A stretch of 64,000 nt of DNA, taken from NCBI GenBank assembly GCA_963728395.1, contig CAVSJJ010000005.1, positions 62,001 to 126,000 on the forward strand, in the 5' to 3' direction. The notes under the pieces are model-generated. The model made no database searches. It saw only the letters and a list, made by a program, of their open reading frames with translations, and was not told where the DNA came from. Position 1 is the stretch's first letter. Every line of letters begins with the position of its first letter. This DNA is from CAVSJJ01 sp963728395. GTDB taxonomy: Bacteria; Actinomycetota; Actinomycetes; Actinomycetales; Dermatophilaceae. The position numbers and the translations under genes are program-made. This document shows, in pieces, positions 55,531 to 63,706 of the stretch.

Positions 55531-55950
55531 TCAGAACCAGGTGGACCTGCGGTAGGCCTCGTACTCGGCACCGAACGCCTCGGCGAGCACCCGCTCCTCC
55601 CGAGCGGCCCGGAGGAGCTGGATCGGGATGAGGATGGCCCAGATGACAAGCCCCGGCCATCCCTGCAACGCCAGCAGGACCAGGAGGAAGGCGCTCGTGC
55701 CGAAGACGTAGATGGGGTGGCGGATCCTCGCGTACAGGCCGGTCGCCACGAGGTGCCGCGCCTCGGGCTGCACCGAGAATGCGGCGCCGAGCTGCCAGCG
55801 GGCGAGGAACCACAAGGCGGCGCACACCACGGACAGGGCGAGCGCCACGAACCAGACGGCATCGCGCACGTCGGCCACGACCGCGAGCGCCAGGAGCGCG
55901 ACGTAGAACACATACATCCCGACATCGACGGGTCGGAGCTCGCCCAGCAC
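55531..55950 (-). CDS. Isoprenylcysteine carboxyl methyltransferase (ICMT/PEMT)-like membrane protein
   Basis: A 139-residue protein with about four helices. The C-terminal half has the family pattern ARHLVATGLYARIRHPIYVFGTSAFLLVL and EERVLAEAFGAEYEAYRR, which in relatives binds S-adenosylmethionine. The substrate is not known; bacterial members methylate lipids or small thiols, or have no tested activity. It is a single gene between the dnaB region and the antiporter gene on the same strand. Confidence 0.85.
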   Translation of the reverse strand: MLGELRPVDVGMYVFYVALLALAVVADVRDAVWFVALALSVVCAALWFLARWQLGAAFSVQPEARHLVATGLYARIRHPIYVFGTSAFLLVLLALQGWPGLVIWAILIPIQLLRAAREERVLAEAFGAEYEAYRRSTWF

Positions 55951-56103
55951 GTCGCTCAGTCCAGCAGAATGCCGCCCCGTCGACCCGTCCGTGTGATCGG
56001 GCCCACGGACCCTCGGCCCACGGACCCTCGCCGACGCCCCCGCGCCAGGAGGACGCGCTCAGGGACGGCTGGCTGGACGGTGCGAGGTGCACGAGCCGGT
56101 CCG

Positions 56104-58140
56104 TCAGGCGGTCCGTCGGGCGGACCGGGGGCGGGCGCCCGGCGCGGCCTCCCGCGACCCCTTCTTCGCGGCCCGCTTGGCCGCGTTGCGTTCGGTGCGG
56201 CCCTCGAGGTCCCGCTCGGGCATCATCGCGACGAGGACGGTCCCCGGCTGGGGCGGAGGAGCGCCCTCGGTGACGACCCGCAGCCGTCCCTGCCGATGGG
56301 TGAACATCATCACCGCCTCGGGATGCTGGGCACGGAAGTCGGCGACGTCGAACTTCGCCGACAGCGTCGTGCGGCGCACGGCGTACCCGCGTTCGCCGAG
56401 CTCGACCATCCGGGCATGGGTCACCGCCGGTGCGAACGGATAGCGCGCCACGAGGTGCGGAGCAGGCCGCCGGGTCACGGGCGTCTCCTGGTCCGGGTCG
56501 TCGTCACGGCGCAGCTGCCAGGACGCCGTCCGGCCGACGATGTGGGCGAACTCGGCCGCCGCGGTCGAGTTCGTCGAGTCGATCTCGGTGGCCCCGATGA
56601 AGTGACCGATCCCGCCGAGCTCGAGCTCCTCGACGGCGAACTCGCTGAGGATGTTCGTCGCCACCGTGGCCAGGCCCTTCATCCGGGCGGGGGCGAGGTC
56701 GTGCCGGTGCTCGGCGATGACCATCGTCGGCACCTCGAGCTCCTCGAGCTGCCGGGCGGCCTGGACCACCCACGGGCTGGCACCGGCGAACAGCACGCCG
56801 TGCGGGGACGAGCTGGCCAGGCCCAGCCGCTCGGCGAGTCGGCCCACGCCGAGCCCGTAGATCGCGACCGTCCCGACGATGAGGATGAAGACGACCGGGA
56901 CGAGCTGCTCGGCCTGGTCCCCCAGGCCGGCGAGCGAGGCGGCCTCCGCCGCCAGCCGCCCGGCCTCATCGCCGACGACGGCCGGGTCCGCAGCCCGCTC
57001 GGCCGTCGCGTCGGCGGCGTGCTGCAGCTCGAGGGCGAAGACGCTCGTCACGGCCGCGGCGACGATGCCACGCGGGGCCATGAATGCGAGGAGCAGCCGT
57101 TCCTGACGGGTCGCCGCCGTTCCCCGGAGCCCGAGCAGCACGCTGACCGGCCGGACGACGATGACGGCCAGGGCGAGGAGGGCCAGCGCCTGCGGGGCGG
57201 CATCGACGAGCTGGGCGATGCTGACCCGTCCGGCGAGGAGCACGAAGAGGACGCCGATGAGCAGCACCTGCAGGTGCTCCTGGAACTCGCGCACGACGAC
57301 GAGACGCAGGCCGCGCTGGTTGCCGAGGACCACCCCGAGCACCGTGACGGTGAGCAGCCCTGCCTCGTCGGCGATGAGGTTCGAGGCCACCAGCGCCGCG
57401 ATGGCGACGGCGAGGAAGAGCACGCCCTGGAGGTAGTCGGGCACCCAGTGCCGCCGCACGGCAGCCCCGAGCGCGAACCCCACGGGCACCGAGAACCCGA
57501 CGGCCACGCCGATCGTCAGCGCCAGGGTGGCGATGATGACGGCGAGGGTGTCGCCCTCCCGCCCGGCAAGGATCGCCTGGAACACCAGGACCGCGAGGAT
57601 GGCTCCGATCGGGTCGACGACGATGCCCTCCCATCGCAGCAGCGAGGACACCCGCCGGGTCGGGCGCATCTGCCGCAGGATCGGGTTGATGACCGTCGGT
57701 CCGGTGACGACGGCGATCGCTCCGACGAGGACCGCGAGCCGCCAGTCGATGCCGACGAGCCACGCGGCGCCGGAGAGCAGGACGAACGCGATCGCAACGA
57801 CGACGGTGGTCAGCCTGATGACCGGGCCGCTGATCCCGCGCAGCTCCTTGAACCGCAGGGTCATGCTGCCCTCGAAGAGGATGATGCCGACCCCGACCGA
57901 CGCCGCGGCGCTGACGACGCCGCGGCCCATCGCGGCGTCCGGCGCGAGCACCTGACCGAGGGCGAAGCCGGCCGGCAGCAGGAGGAGCAGGCTCGGCACC
58001 CGCACCGCCCACGCGAGCCACTGGGCGACGACGGCGATGACGACGACGACTGCGAGGTACGCCGGCAGCGAGAGTGGCGCGGCCTCGGCCGCCTCGGCCG
58101 CCGCTGCGAGCGCGGGCAGGGGGACCGGGCTCGACGGCAT
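56104..58140 (-). CDS. Cation:proton antiporter (CPA family) with C-terminal cytosolic domain
   Basis: A 678-residue exchanger. About twelve helices (residues about 22-440) carry VGVGIILFEGSMTLRF and GAIAVVTGPTVINPILRQ, as in NhaP/KefB-type carriers. A hydrophilic domain (about 450-640) contains a Rossmann-like segment (HGVLFAGASPWVVQAARQLEELEVPTMVIAE), resembling the regulatory RCK/TrkA-N fold although the GxGxxG is altered to AGASP. The tail is very Arg/Ala-rich. It probably exchanges Na+ or K+ for H+. Confidence 0.88.
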   Translation of the reverse strand: MPSSPVPLPALAAAAEAAEAAPLSLPAYLAVVVVIAVVAQWLAWAVRVPSLLLLLPAGFALGQVLAPDAAMGRGVVSAAASVGVGIILFEGSMTLRFKELRGISGPVIRLTTVVVAIAFVLLSGAAWLVGIDWRLAVLVGAIAVVTGPTVINPILRQMRPTRRVSSLLRWEGIVVDPIGAILAVLVFQAILAGREGDTLAVIIATLALTIGVAVGFSVPVGFALGAAVRRHWVPDYLQGVLFLAVAIAALVASNLIADEAGLLTVTVLGVVLGNQRGLRLVVVREFQEHLQVLLIGVLFVLLAGRVSIAQLVDAAPQALALLALAVIVVRPVSVLLGLRGTAATRQERLLLAFMAPRGIVAAAVTSVFALELQHAADATAERAADPAVVGDEAGRLAAEAASLAGLGDQAEQLVPVVFILIVGTVAIYGLGVGRLAERLGLASSSPHGVLFAGASPWVVQAARQLEELEVPTMVIAEHRHDLAPARMKGLATVATNILSEFAVEELELGGIGHFIGATEIDSTNSTAAAEFAHIVGRTASWQLRRDDDPDQETPVTRRPAPHLVARYPFAPAVTHARMVELGERGYAVRRTTLSAKFDVADFRAQHPEAVMMFTHRQGRLRVVTEGAPPPQPGTVLVAMMPERDLEGRTERNAAKRAAKKGSREAAPGARPRSARRTA

Positions 58141-58314
58141 GAGCGACCCCTCTCGGTGCGGTGGCGGCGGTCAGGTCCGGTCGGCGGCCTCCCATCGTGG
58201 CAAAGATCGGGCGGTCGGCGCGACGTCGACCGAGGAGGGGGCGGGAGGCGGGTGCGGCCGGCGCGCCGGCGGGACTGCCGTCACGGGGCTCGGGTCGGAC
58301 CGGTGCGGCATACC

Positions 58315-58332
58315 GGGTGACCGGGGTCACCC
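58315..58332. promoter_or_regulatory. Palindrome in the divergent antiporter/hypothetical region
   Basis: Perfect dyad GGGTGACC-GG-GGTCACCC between two divergent genes; a possible operator. No matching regulator is recognisable in the window. Confidence 0.35.
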
Positions 58333-58385
58333 TCGCTGCTCCTGCCAGACGCTCGTGGCGGCGCACGGGCGGCCGATGGGAGGAC

Positions 58386-58823
58386 ATGACGACCTGGCCG
58401 CTCGATGTTCCGGCCGTACCCGGCCCCGGGTTCGCCCGTCGCATCGAGCTGCGCGACGGCGCCCACGAGAGCGCGGTGTCGCGGCATCTGCTCTCGCTGA
58501 GCGTCGTCGGCGACTGGGCCGTCAGGGTCTACGCCAGCCGTCTGCTCGGCCACGTCGACGTACAGATCGCCGGCCTGGGCCGGCCCCTCCTCGTCGTCGC
58601 CGGGGTGCCGACGTCGGGCCGCGACAGCCTGCACGGCTTCGGTGGGGGCGCGCTGGCCGAGGCCTTCCACTCCCGCGCGGTCGTGTTCGCAGAGGTCGTC
58701 GACTTCCTGCTCGGTATGCCGCCCGCCTGGGACCGGCACGCCGACCTGGCCGCGGCCGCGCTCGCCGGCGGGACGCCGCCGGTCGCCGTCACCGAGCATC
58801 TCGCCGCCCGCTGCGCCTCGTAG
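58386..58823 (+). CDS. Uncharacterised 145-residue protein
   Basis: No family recognised. It is a soluble, mixed alpha/beta-looking protein with no signal peptide, cysteine cluster or transmembrane segment; the C-terminal half is Ala-rich and helical. The ATG at 58386 has GGGAGG only two bases upstream, which is tight, so an upstream in-frame start is possible. Third-position GC is high through the frame, supporting coding. It is followed after 93 bp by a DUF1059-type gene on the same strand. Confidence 0.5.
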   Translation: MTTWPLDVPAVPGPGFARRIELRDGAHESAVSRHLLSLSVVGDWAVRVYASRLLGHVDVQIAGLGRPLLVVAGVPTSGRDSLHGFGGGALAEAFHSRAVVFAEVVDFLLGMPPAWDRHADLAAAALAGGTPPVAVTEHLAARCAS

Positions 58824-58916
58824 CCGCCGCTCGTCACATCGGCTGCCGCCCACTCGTCACCAGGACATGGGCCCGCACCGGCGGTCCCGAGACGCCCGAC
58901 GAGAGAGGCAGAGCCG

Positions 58917-59153
58917 ATGAAGACGATGACGTGCCGCCAGCTGGGCGGTCCCTGCGGCCTCGAGCTGCGCGGCGAGAGCGCCGACGAGGTGATCAAGGCC
59001 CAGGACCGCCACCTCCGCGAGGCGGTGCGCGCCGGCGACGCCGCGCACGGGCCCGCGCACGAGCAGATGAAGGGCCGGTGGAGGCACCCGGTGGCCTCGA
59101 TGGGGTGGTACCGCGAGACGAAGAAGGCCTTCGCCGAGCTCCCGGCCGGCTGA
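58917..59153 (+). CDS. DUF1059-like small protein
   Basis: A 78-residue protein starting MKTMTCRQLGGPC, with DEVIKAQDRHLREA and a C-terminal MKGRWRHPVASMGWYRETKKAF. The N-terminal CxxxxxxC pair and the helix match DUF1059-type proteins; the function is not known. GAGAGGCAGAG precedes the ATG. It converges with the sigma-factor gene. Confidence 0.75.
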   Translation: MKTMTCRQLGGPCGLELRGESADEVIKAQDRHLREAVRAGDAAHGPAHEQMKGRWRHPVASMGWYRETKKAFAELPAG

Positions 59154-59201
59154 GAACCGGCCGCCGCTGGCCTGGCCGGAGCCCCGAGCCGGTGGCCTGG
59201 G

Positions 59202-60092
59202 TCAGCGGCCGGTGGCCCTCGCGCCCGTCCGGCCGCGCACCTGCACGAGCACCTCGGGATCGGCGCGGAAGTCGATCCGGTTCACGGCTCCGGCGAGGAT
59301 CGTGAAGTCGAAGACGACCTTGGCCTCGCCGCGCAGCATCCAGGCCGCACCGGGTCGGTCGCCGACGAACACCGGCAGGGCCGACCGCGCGGCCCCATCG
59401 AAGAACGCCGCCACCTCGCGGCGTCCGGCGATCCGCCCCGGCGTTCCCATCGCGACGGCGGCCGCGTCGCCGACGACGACGGCATCCGGGGCGAGGAGTT
59501 CGAGCAGCCGCCCGAGGTCCCCGCCCCGGGCCGCGGTGAGGAAGGCATCGACGACCTCCCAGTCGGCCAGGGCGTCCTCGGGAACCGGCTGGACGACCTT
59601 GGCTCGCGCGCGCGAGGCCAGCTTGCGCGCCGCCGCGGGGCTCGCGCCGAGGATGGTGGCGATCGTCGAGAAGTCGAACCCGAAGCTGTCGTGGAGGACG
59701 AAGGCGACCCGCTCGCCGGGGGTGAGCCGGTCGAGGACGACCTGGAGCGCGATGCCCACCGTGTCGGCCAGCGCCACCTCGTCCGCCGGGTCCGCGACCG
59801 CCGCGGCCGAGCCGGGGACGGCCGACCCGGCGGCGCTCGCCTCCAGCACCACTGCGTCATCCGGGATGGGCACCTTCTGACGGAGCCGGTCCAGGCAGAG
59901 CCTGGTCGTCACCGTCGTCAGCCAGCGGGGAAGGCTGTCGATCGACTCCCCGGCCCGGTCGACCCGGTCCAGCCGCAGCCACGCCTGCTGGACGACATCC
60001 TCGGCCTCGACGCCGTCGCCGAGCACCCGGGCGGCGAGCCGCACCAGCCGCGGCCGCTCGGCCTCGAAGCCGGCCGTGAGTTCCATCGTCAT
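59202..60092 (-). CDS. ECF sigma factor of the ECF41 (SigJ-like) group with SnoaL-like C-terminal domain
   Basis: A 296-residue sigma-70 family factor. The sigma2 region (about 1-80: LVRLAARVLGDGVEAEDVVQQAWLRL) and sigma4 region (about 115-170: ALQVVLDRLTPGERVAFVLHDSFGFDFSTIATILG) are followed by a SnoaL-like domain of about 120 residues containing an ADPEVL element resembling the NPDKL motif of ECF41 proteins. Such factors lack an anti-sigma gene and are controlled by this fused domain. The usual partner (a carboxymuconolactone decarboxylase, oxidoreductase or epimerase) is missing; a DUF1801 gene is divergent instead. Confidence 0.88.
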   Translation of the reverse strand: MTMELTAGFEAERPRLVRLAARVLGDGVEAEDVVQQAWLRLDRVDRAGESIDSLPRWLTTVTTRLCLDRLRQKVPIPDDAVVLEASAAGSAVPGSAAAVADPADEVALADTVGIALQVVLDRLTPGERVAFVLHDSFGFDFSTIATILGASPAAARKLASRARAKVVQPVPEDALADWEVVDAFLTAARGGDLGRLLELLAPDAVVVGDAAAVAMGTPGRIAGRREVAAFFDGAARSALPVFVGDRPGAAWMLRGEAKVVFDFTILAGAVNRIDFRADPEVLVQVRGRTGARATGR

Positions 60093-60118
60093 GTCACATC
60101 CCTATCGTTCTCGTCGTC
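60092..60118 (+). promoter_or_regulatory. ECF41-type promoter for the DUF1801 gene
   Basis: TGTCACA at 60092-60098, exactly 16 bases, then CGTC at 60115-60118. This is the published ECF41 promoter consensus (TGTCACA-N16-CGTC) as I recall it. It points rightward toward the DUF1801 gene, with about 60 bp to its ATG. The -35 element overlaps the start codon of the sigma-factor gene on the other strand. Confidence 0.75.
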
Positions 60119-60179
60119 ACTACGGTGACGGATGGCCGCAGCGCCGTGTGACGGCGCCACGACACGAAGGATGCACAGG

Positions 60180-60572
60180 ATGCCGAACAGGGACGCGAGC
60201 CAGGACGACGCGCCGACGAGGATCGACGACCTCATCGTCGGGCTCGCGGACTGGCGAGGTGAGCGCCTGGCCGAGATCCGTCGGCTCATCCACGAGGCGC
60301 TGCCGGACGTCGTCGAGACGTGGAAATGGATGGGCAGCCCGGTGTGGGAGCGCGACGGCATCATCGCCGTCGGCAACGCCCACAAGGACAAGGTCAAGCT
60401 GACCTTCCCGCGGGGCGCCTCACTCGCCGATCCCGACGGGCTGTTCAACGCCGGGCTCGGCGGTCGGTCCTGGCGAGCCATCGACCTGCACGAGGGTGAC
60501 GAGCTCGACCCGGCGGCCTTCTCCGCCCTCGTCGCCGCGGCGGCCGACCTCAACGGCCGGCGGACCCGCTGA
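60180..60572 (+). CDS. DUF1801 family protein, probable ECF41 target
   Basis: A 130-residue protein with the YdhG-like fold typical of DUF1801: LRRLIHEALP-type helix (IRRLIHEALPDVVETWKWMGSPVW), then DKVKLTFPRGASL and a C-terminal helix. Family function is not established; members have been linked with iron-chaperone-like and stress roles on weak evidence. AAGG is nine bases before the ATG; an ATG three codons upstream is possible. The TGTCACA-N16-CGTC site upstream makes it the likely direct target of the adjacent sigma factor. Confidence 0.85.
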   Translation: MPNRDASQDDAPTRIDDLIVGLADWRGERLAEIRRLIHEALPDVVETWKWMGSPVWERDGIIAVGNAHKDKVKLTFPRGASLADPDGLFNAGLGGRSWRAIDLHEGDELDPAAFSALVAAAADLNGRRTR

Positions 60573-60960
60573 GCCACGACAGCCGGATGCCCCAGTCGTC
60601 GGGAACCGTCGTCGTACCCGGCCTGTCCCACGCGACCCTGTAGTTCGACCACCGCTCGTCCTTCGTCGGGGCGCTGTGGTGGCCGGCGACGAGCTGGCAC
60701 TTCACCGTCGTGTGAGCCGGCGCCCTGGAGTCCCGTCGTGCGCCGGGCCTCGGTGGCCGTGATCGTGTCGGTGAGGCTCTGGTCCCCGAGACGCTCAGCG
60801 TGGCCCCCTTGAACAGCGACACCTTGGCCGACGCCGTCACGCGCTGGGTACTCGAGGAGCTGGTCGAGGAGCACGTCCAGTGGCCGGAGACGCCGCTGCC
60901 CGAGGATGCCCAGGGAAGGTCTCGACCGGGGGATGCCGCGATGGGGTGAGCCAGCCGCCG
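60550..60960 (-). pseudogene. Frameshifted remnant of a secreted beta-sandwich-like protein
   Basis: Conceptual translation leftward gives protein-like sequence in one frame (SGHWTCSSTSSSS, then AKVSLFKGATLSVSG), continues naturally in a second frame (GDQSLTDTITATEARRTTGLQ) and returns to the first (APAHTTVKCQLVAGHHS, DERWSNYRVAWDRPG, ending DDWGIRLSWLS). Two compensating indels near 60722 and 60755-60662 would restore one chain. No clear start exists upstream. It could be a true pseudogene or two sequencing errors. It overlaps the end of the DUF1801 gene by 23 bp. Product unknown. Confidence 0.5.
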
Positions 60961-61048
60961 CCGCTCGAGCCGGACGGTCCGGTGACAAGAATGGGCGGCG
61001 TCTGGGAAGGTCCCCGTCGGGTCGGCCGTGTCTGGGTCGGTGCCGGGA

Positions 61049-61066
61049 TATACCCCTAGGGGTATA
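61049..61066 (+). promoter_or_regulatory. CsoR/CstR-type operator overlapping the ccdA promoter
   Basis: A perfect 18-bp palindrome TATACCCCTAGGGGTATA. TACCCC-N0-2-GGGGTA is the core recognised by copper sensor CsoR and persulfide sensor CstR. The right half merges into TATAGT (61063-61068), a likely -10 box, so binding would block transcription of ccdA, 48 bp downstream. No CsoR-family gene is in the window. Confidence 0.7.
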
Positions 61067-61113
61067 GTGGAGGCGCTCCTGCTCGCCCCGCGCCACACCA
61101 AGGGACCACCCGG

Positions 61114-61869
61114 ATGAACGCCGCCGATCTCACCCTGCTCGGTGCCTTCGTCGGCGGCCTCGTGTCGTTCCTCTCGCCGTGCGTCCTGCCGGTCATCCCG
61201 GCCTACGTCTCGGTCGTCACCGGCCTGAGCGTCACCTCGGTCCAGGCGGGCGGACGCTCGCACCTGGCCCAGACCCTGCGGACCTCACTCGGGTTCGTCC
61301 TCGGCTTCAGCGCCGTCTTCGTCACCCTCGGTCTGTCCGTCACCGCCGTCGGCGGTGCGCTCCTCGGCCACCGGGACGCGCTCACTCGCGTGTCCGGGCT
61401 CGTCGTCCTCGCCATGGCGCTGTTCCTCCTCGCCTCGCTCGTCCTGAAGTCACCGTGGCTCTACCAGGAGAAGCGCTGGCATCCGCGGCTCGACCGGTTC
61501 GGACCCCTCGCGGCACCGGTCGCCGGGGTTGCGTTCGGCTTCGGCTGGACCCCGTGCATCGGCCCGGTGCTCACCAGCGTCCTCGCGGTGGCGGCGAGCA
61601 GCGGCGAGGCCGGCCGGGGCGCGACGATGCTCGTCGCCTACTCGGCCGGGTTGGCCGTCCCGTTCCTCGGCGCCGCGCTCGCGCTCGACCGGTTCGCCAG
61701 GGCGTTCGGACTCCTCAAGCGGCATGTCCTCGGCATCACGGCGATCTCCGCCGTCGTGCTCGCCGGCTTCGGCATCCTCCTCGCCGTCGACCGGATGTCC
61801 CTCGTCACGACCTACACCCAGTCCCTCCTCGAGGCCCTCGGCCTCGGCGGACTCCTCGGGCTCGGCTGA
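61114..61869 (+). CDS. ccdA: Thiol-disulfide electron carrier CcdA
   Basis: Moves reducing power from cytoplasmic thioredoxin across the membrane. The 251 residues have six helices in the CcdA/DsbD pattern with the two essential cysteines Cys23 (SPCVLP) and Cys148 (GWTPCIGP). AAGGGA lies upstream of the ATG. It is 10 bp upstream of the thioredoxin-rhodanese gene, its likely redox partner, and both follow a CsoR/CstR-type operator. A role in cytochrome c maturation or in metal or sulfide stress is possible; the operator favours the latter. Confidence 0.92.
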   Translation: MNAADLTLLGAFVGGLVSFLSPCVLPVIPAYVSVVTGLSVTSVQAGGRSHLAQTLRTSLGFVLGFSAVFVTLGLSVTAVGGALLGHRDALTRVSGLVVLAMALFLLASLVLKSPWLYQEKRWHPRLDRFGPLAAPVAGVAFGFGWTPCIGPVLTSVLAVAASSGEAGRGATMLVAYSAGLAVPFLGAALALDRFARAFGLLKRHVLGITAISAVVLAGFGILLAVDRMSLVTTYTQSLLEALGLGGLLGLG

Positions 61870-61879
61870 AAGGCACCCC

Positions 61880-62881
61880 ATGACCACGCCACCCCGACCG
61901 ACCCGCGCCGAGCAGCGCGGGGCCCGCAAGGCCGAGATCGCCGCCGCCGCGGCCCGTGAGGAGCGTCGGCGCAGGATCCGGGTCGCCGCCGTCGTCGCCG
62001 TGGCGCTCGCGGTCCTCGGCGGGGTGGCCGGGCTGGCCCTGAGCGGCGGCGGCGGTCCGACCGCCGACGCGAGCGGCGCGGCATACCGCGCCGACAAGGA
62101 GGCCTTCCGGCTGCCCGGGCTGCTCGATGGCGCGACGGTGAGCCTCGCCGACCACGCCGGAACCCCCGTCGTCGTCAACTTCTTCGCGTCGTGGTGCGTC
62201 TACTGCAACGAGGAGCTGCCCGGCTTCGTCCAGGTCGCCGCCGCGAGCGCCGGGAGGGTCGACTTCATCGGCGTCGACACCTCCGACCCCGGCGACGGCG
62301 CCGCGATGGCCCGGCGGTTCGACCTGGCCGGTGCCGGGTTCGCCCTCGCCAAGGACGTCGGCGCCGACCCGGCCTCGGACCTGTGGGCCTCGTTCGGCTC
62401 CCAGGGCCTGCCGGTCACCGCCTTCTACGACGCGTCGGGGAAGCTCGTCGACTTCTCCGGTGGCATGCTCGCCCAGGACGCCCTCGAGCAGCGACTCTCG
62501 GACGACTTCGGGGTCGAGGTCACCGCCACGAGCGCCGCCGACCTCCCCGCGCCGGTCATCCCGCTCATCCCCCAGGGCGCCTACGAGATCATGCGCAGCA
62601 ACCCCGGGCACGTCACCTTCGTCGTGCTCGACGTCAGGACCGCCGAGGAGTTCACCCGCGGCCACCTCCCCGACGCCGTCAACCTCCCCCTCTCCGGCTC
62701 GGGCTTCGCCGACGCCGTCGCGGCCCTCGACCCGACCGCGAGCTACGTCGTCTACGACGGCGCCGGGCGTCGGTCCGCGACGGCCGCCCGGACGGTCCAC
62801 GACGCCGGTGCGAGGCACGTGTACGAGATCCAGGGCGGGTATGCCGCGTGGACCCAGCAGGGCCTGCCCACCACCTCCTGA
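61880..62881 (+). CDS. Membrane-anchored thioredoxin (TlpA/ResA-like) fused to a rhodanese-like domain lacking the catalytic Cys
   Basis: A 333-residue protein with a basic cytosolic tail, one N-terminal anchor (about 34-55), an extracytoplasmic thioredoxin domain (about 70-220) with redox pair Cys106/Cys109 in WCVYC, and a rhodanese domain (about 245-330: VLDVRTAEEFTRGHLPDAVNLP). In active rhodaneses the loop after VVY begins with Cys; here it reads YDGAGRRS, with Asp293 at that place, so sulfurtransfer is unlikely. GAAAGG precedes the ATG. It probably receives electrons from the adjacent CcdA. Confidence 0.88.
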   Translation: MTTPPRPTRAEQRGARKAEIAAAAAREERRRRIRVAAVVAVALAVLGGVAGLALSGGGGPTADASGAAYRADKEAFRLPGLLDGATVSLADHAGTPVVVNFFASWCVYCNEELPGFVQVAAASAGRVDFIGVDTSDPGDGAAMARRFDLAGAGFALAKDVGADPASDLWASFGSQGLPVTAFYDASGKLVDFSGGMLAQDALEQRLSDDFGVEVTATSAADLPAPVIPLIPQGAYEIMRSNPGHVTFVVLDVRTAEEFTRGHLPDAVNLPLSGSGFADAVAALDPTASYVVYDGAGRRSATAARTVHDAGARHVYEIQGGYAAWTQQGLPTTS

Positions 62882-62896
62882 CCGTCCGGCGCCACC

Positions 62897-62951
62897 GAGG
62901 GGTGGCGATTCGTCCCTTCGAGCGGCCTGAAGGGGCAGATCGCCACCCCTC
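62897..62951. terminator. Long hairpin after the thioredoxin-rhodanese gene
   Basis: Outer perfect 13-bp stem (62897-62909 and 62939-62951) with an inner CCTTC/GAAGG stem and a short loop. It acts as the operon terminator and resembles the other palindromic elements in style, though no second copy was seen. Confidence 0.65.
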
Positions 62952-63047
62952 GCGGGGCTGGGTGGGCAGTTTCTTCCCTATTGGGGAGTTGTTGGCCCCG
63001 GGGTGAGGCCTGGTTCGGCCGGGCTGGGCGGGCCGGCGACCACGGAC

Positions 63048-63064
63048 TCTTGAAACACTCAAGA
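63048..63064 (+). promoter_or_regulatory. Candidate FurA operator upstream of furA
   Basis: Inverted repeat TCTTGA-AACAC-TCAAGA followed by an A-rich tract, 21 bp before the furA ATG. CATACT (63073-63078) six bases before the ATG may be the -10 box of a leaderless transcript. FurA of the katG type represses its own gene in other actinobacteria. Confidence 0.6.
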
Positions 63065-63084
63065 AAAGCCGCCATACTTCCGGA

Positions 63085-63546
63085 ATGCCGACCAGGGCCG
63101 ACTTCGAGCAGACGCTGCGCGATTACTCGCTCCGGGTGACCCGGCCCCGGCTGGCCGTGATGGCCGCCGTCCACGACCACCCGCACGCCGACACCGACTC
63201 CATCATCGGTGCGGTCCGGCGCGAGCTGCCCTCGGTCTCGCACCAGGCCGTCTACGACGTCCTACGCGCCCTCACCGGGTCCGGCCTGCTGCGCCGGATC
63301 CAGCCCTCCGGCCACGTCGCGCGCTACGAGGCCCGGGTCGGCGACAACCACCACCACGTCGTATGCCGCTCGTGCGGCGCCATCGAGGACGTCGACTGTG
63401 CGGTCGGCTACACCCCGTGCCTCGTCGCCTCGGACGATCGGGGGTATGCCATCGACGAGGCCGAGGTCATCTACTGGGGCCTGTGCTCCGACTGCGCGCC
63501 CGAGGTCGTCGCGGCCGCCGCCGGGGGCGCCCCACCGGAGACGTGA
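63085..63546 (+). CDS. furA: Fur-family regulator of the FurA type
   Basis: Metal-dependent, peroxide-responsive repressor. The 153 residues have an N-terminal winged helix (about 1-85: LRVTRPRLAVMAAVHDHPHAD, HQAVYDVLRALTGSGLL) and a metal-binding dimerisation domain with HHHVVC, the CRSCG pair and a later CSDC pair that would hold a structural zinc. It is followed 160 bp later by katG, the standard furA-katG arrangement in which FurA represses both genes. A dyad upstream fits autoregulation. Confidence 0.93.
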   Translation: MPTRADFEQTLRDYSLRVTRPRLAVMAAVHDHPHADTDSIIGAVRRELPSVSHQAVYDVLRALTGSGLLRRIQPSGHVARYEARVGDNHHHVVCRSCGAIEDVDCAVGYTPCLVASDDRGYAIDEAEVIYWGLCSDCAPEVVAAAAGGAPPET

Positions 63547-63706
63547 CCCCGGTGGACCGCGCCCGCCGGGACCGGACCATCCGCCGGTCGACCCGACACC
63601 ACGCCGCGGCTGCGCGGCATACCCGTCCCTCTTCCCCGTACGACCCGCACGACAGCAACGCAGCAGGACACCTCAACGACGAGCCATCCCGTTAGGAGCT
63701 GATCAC

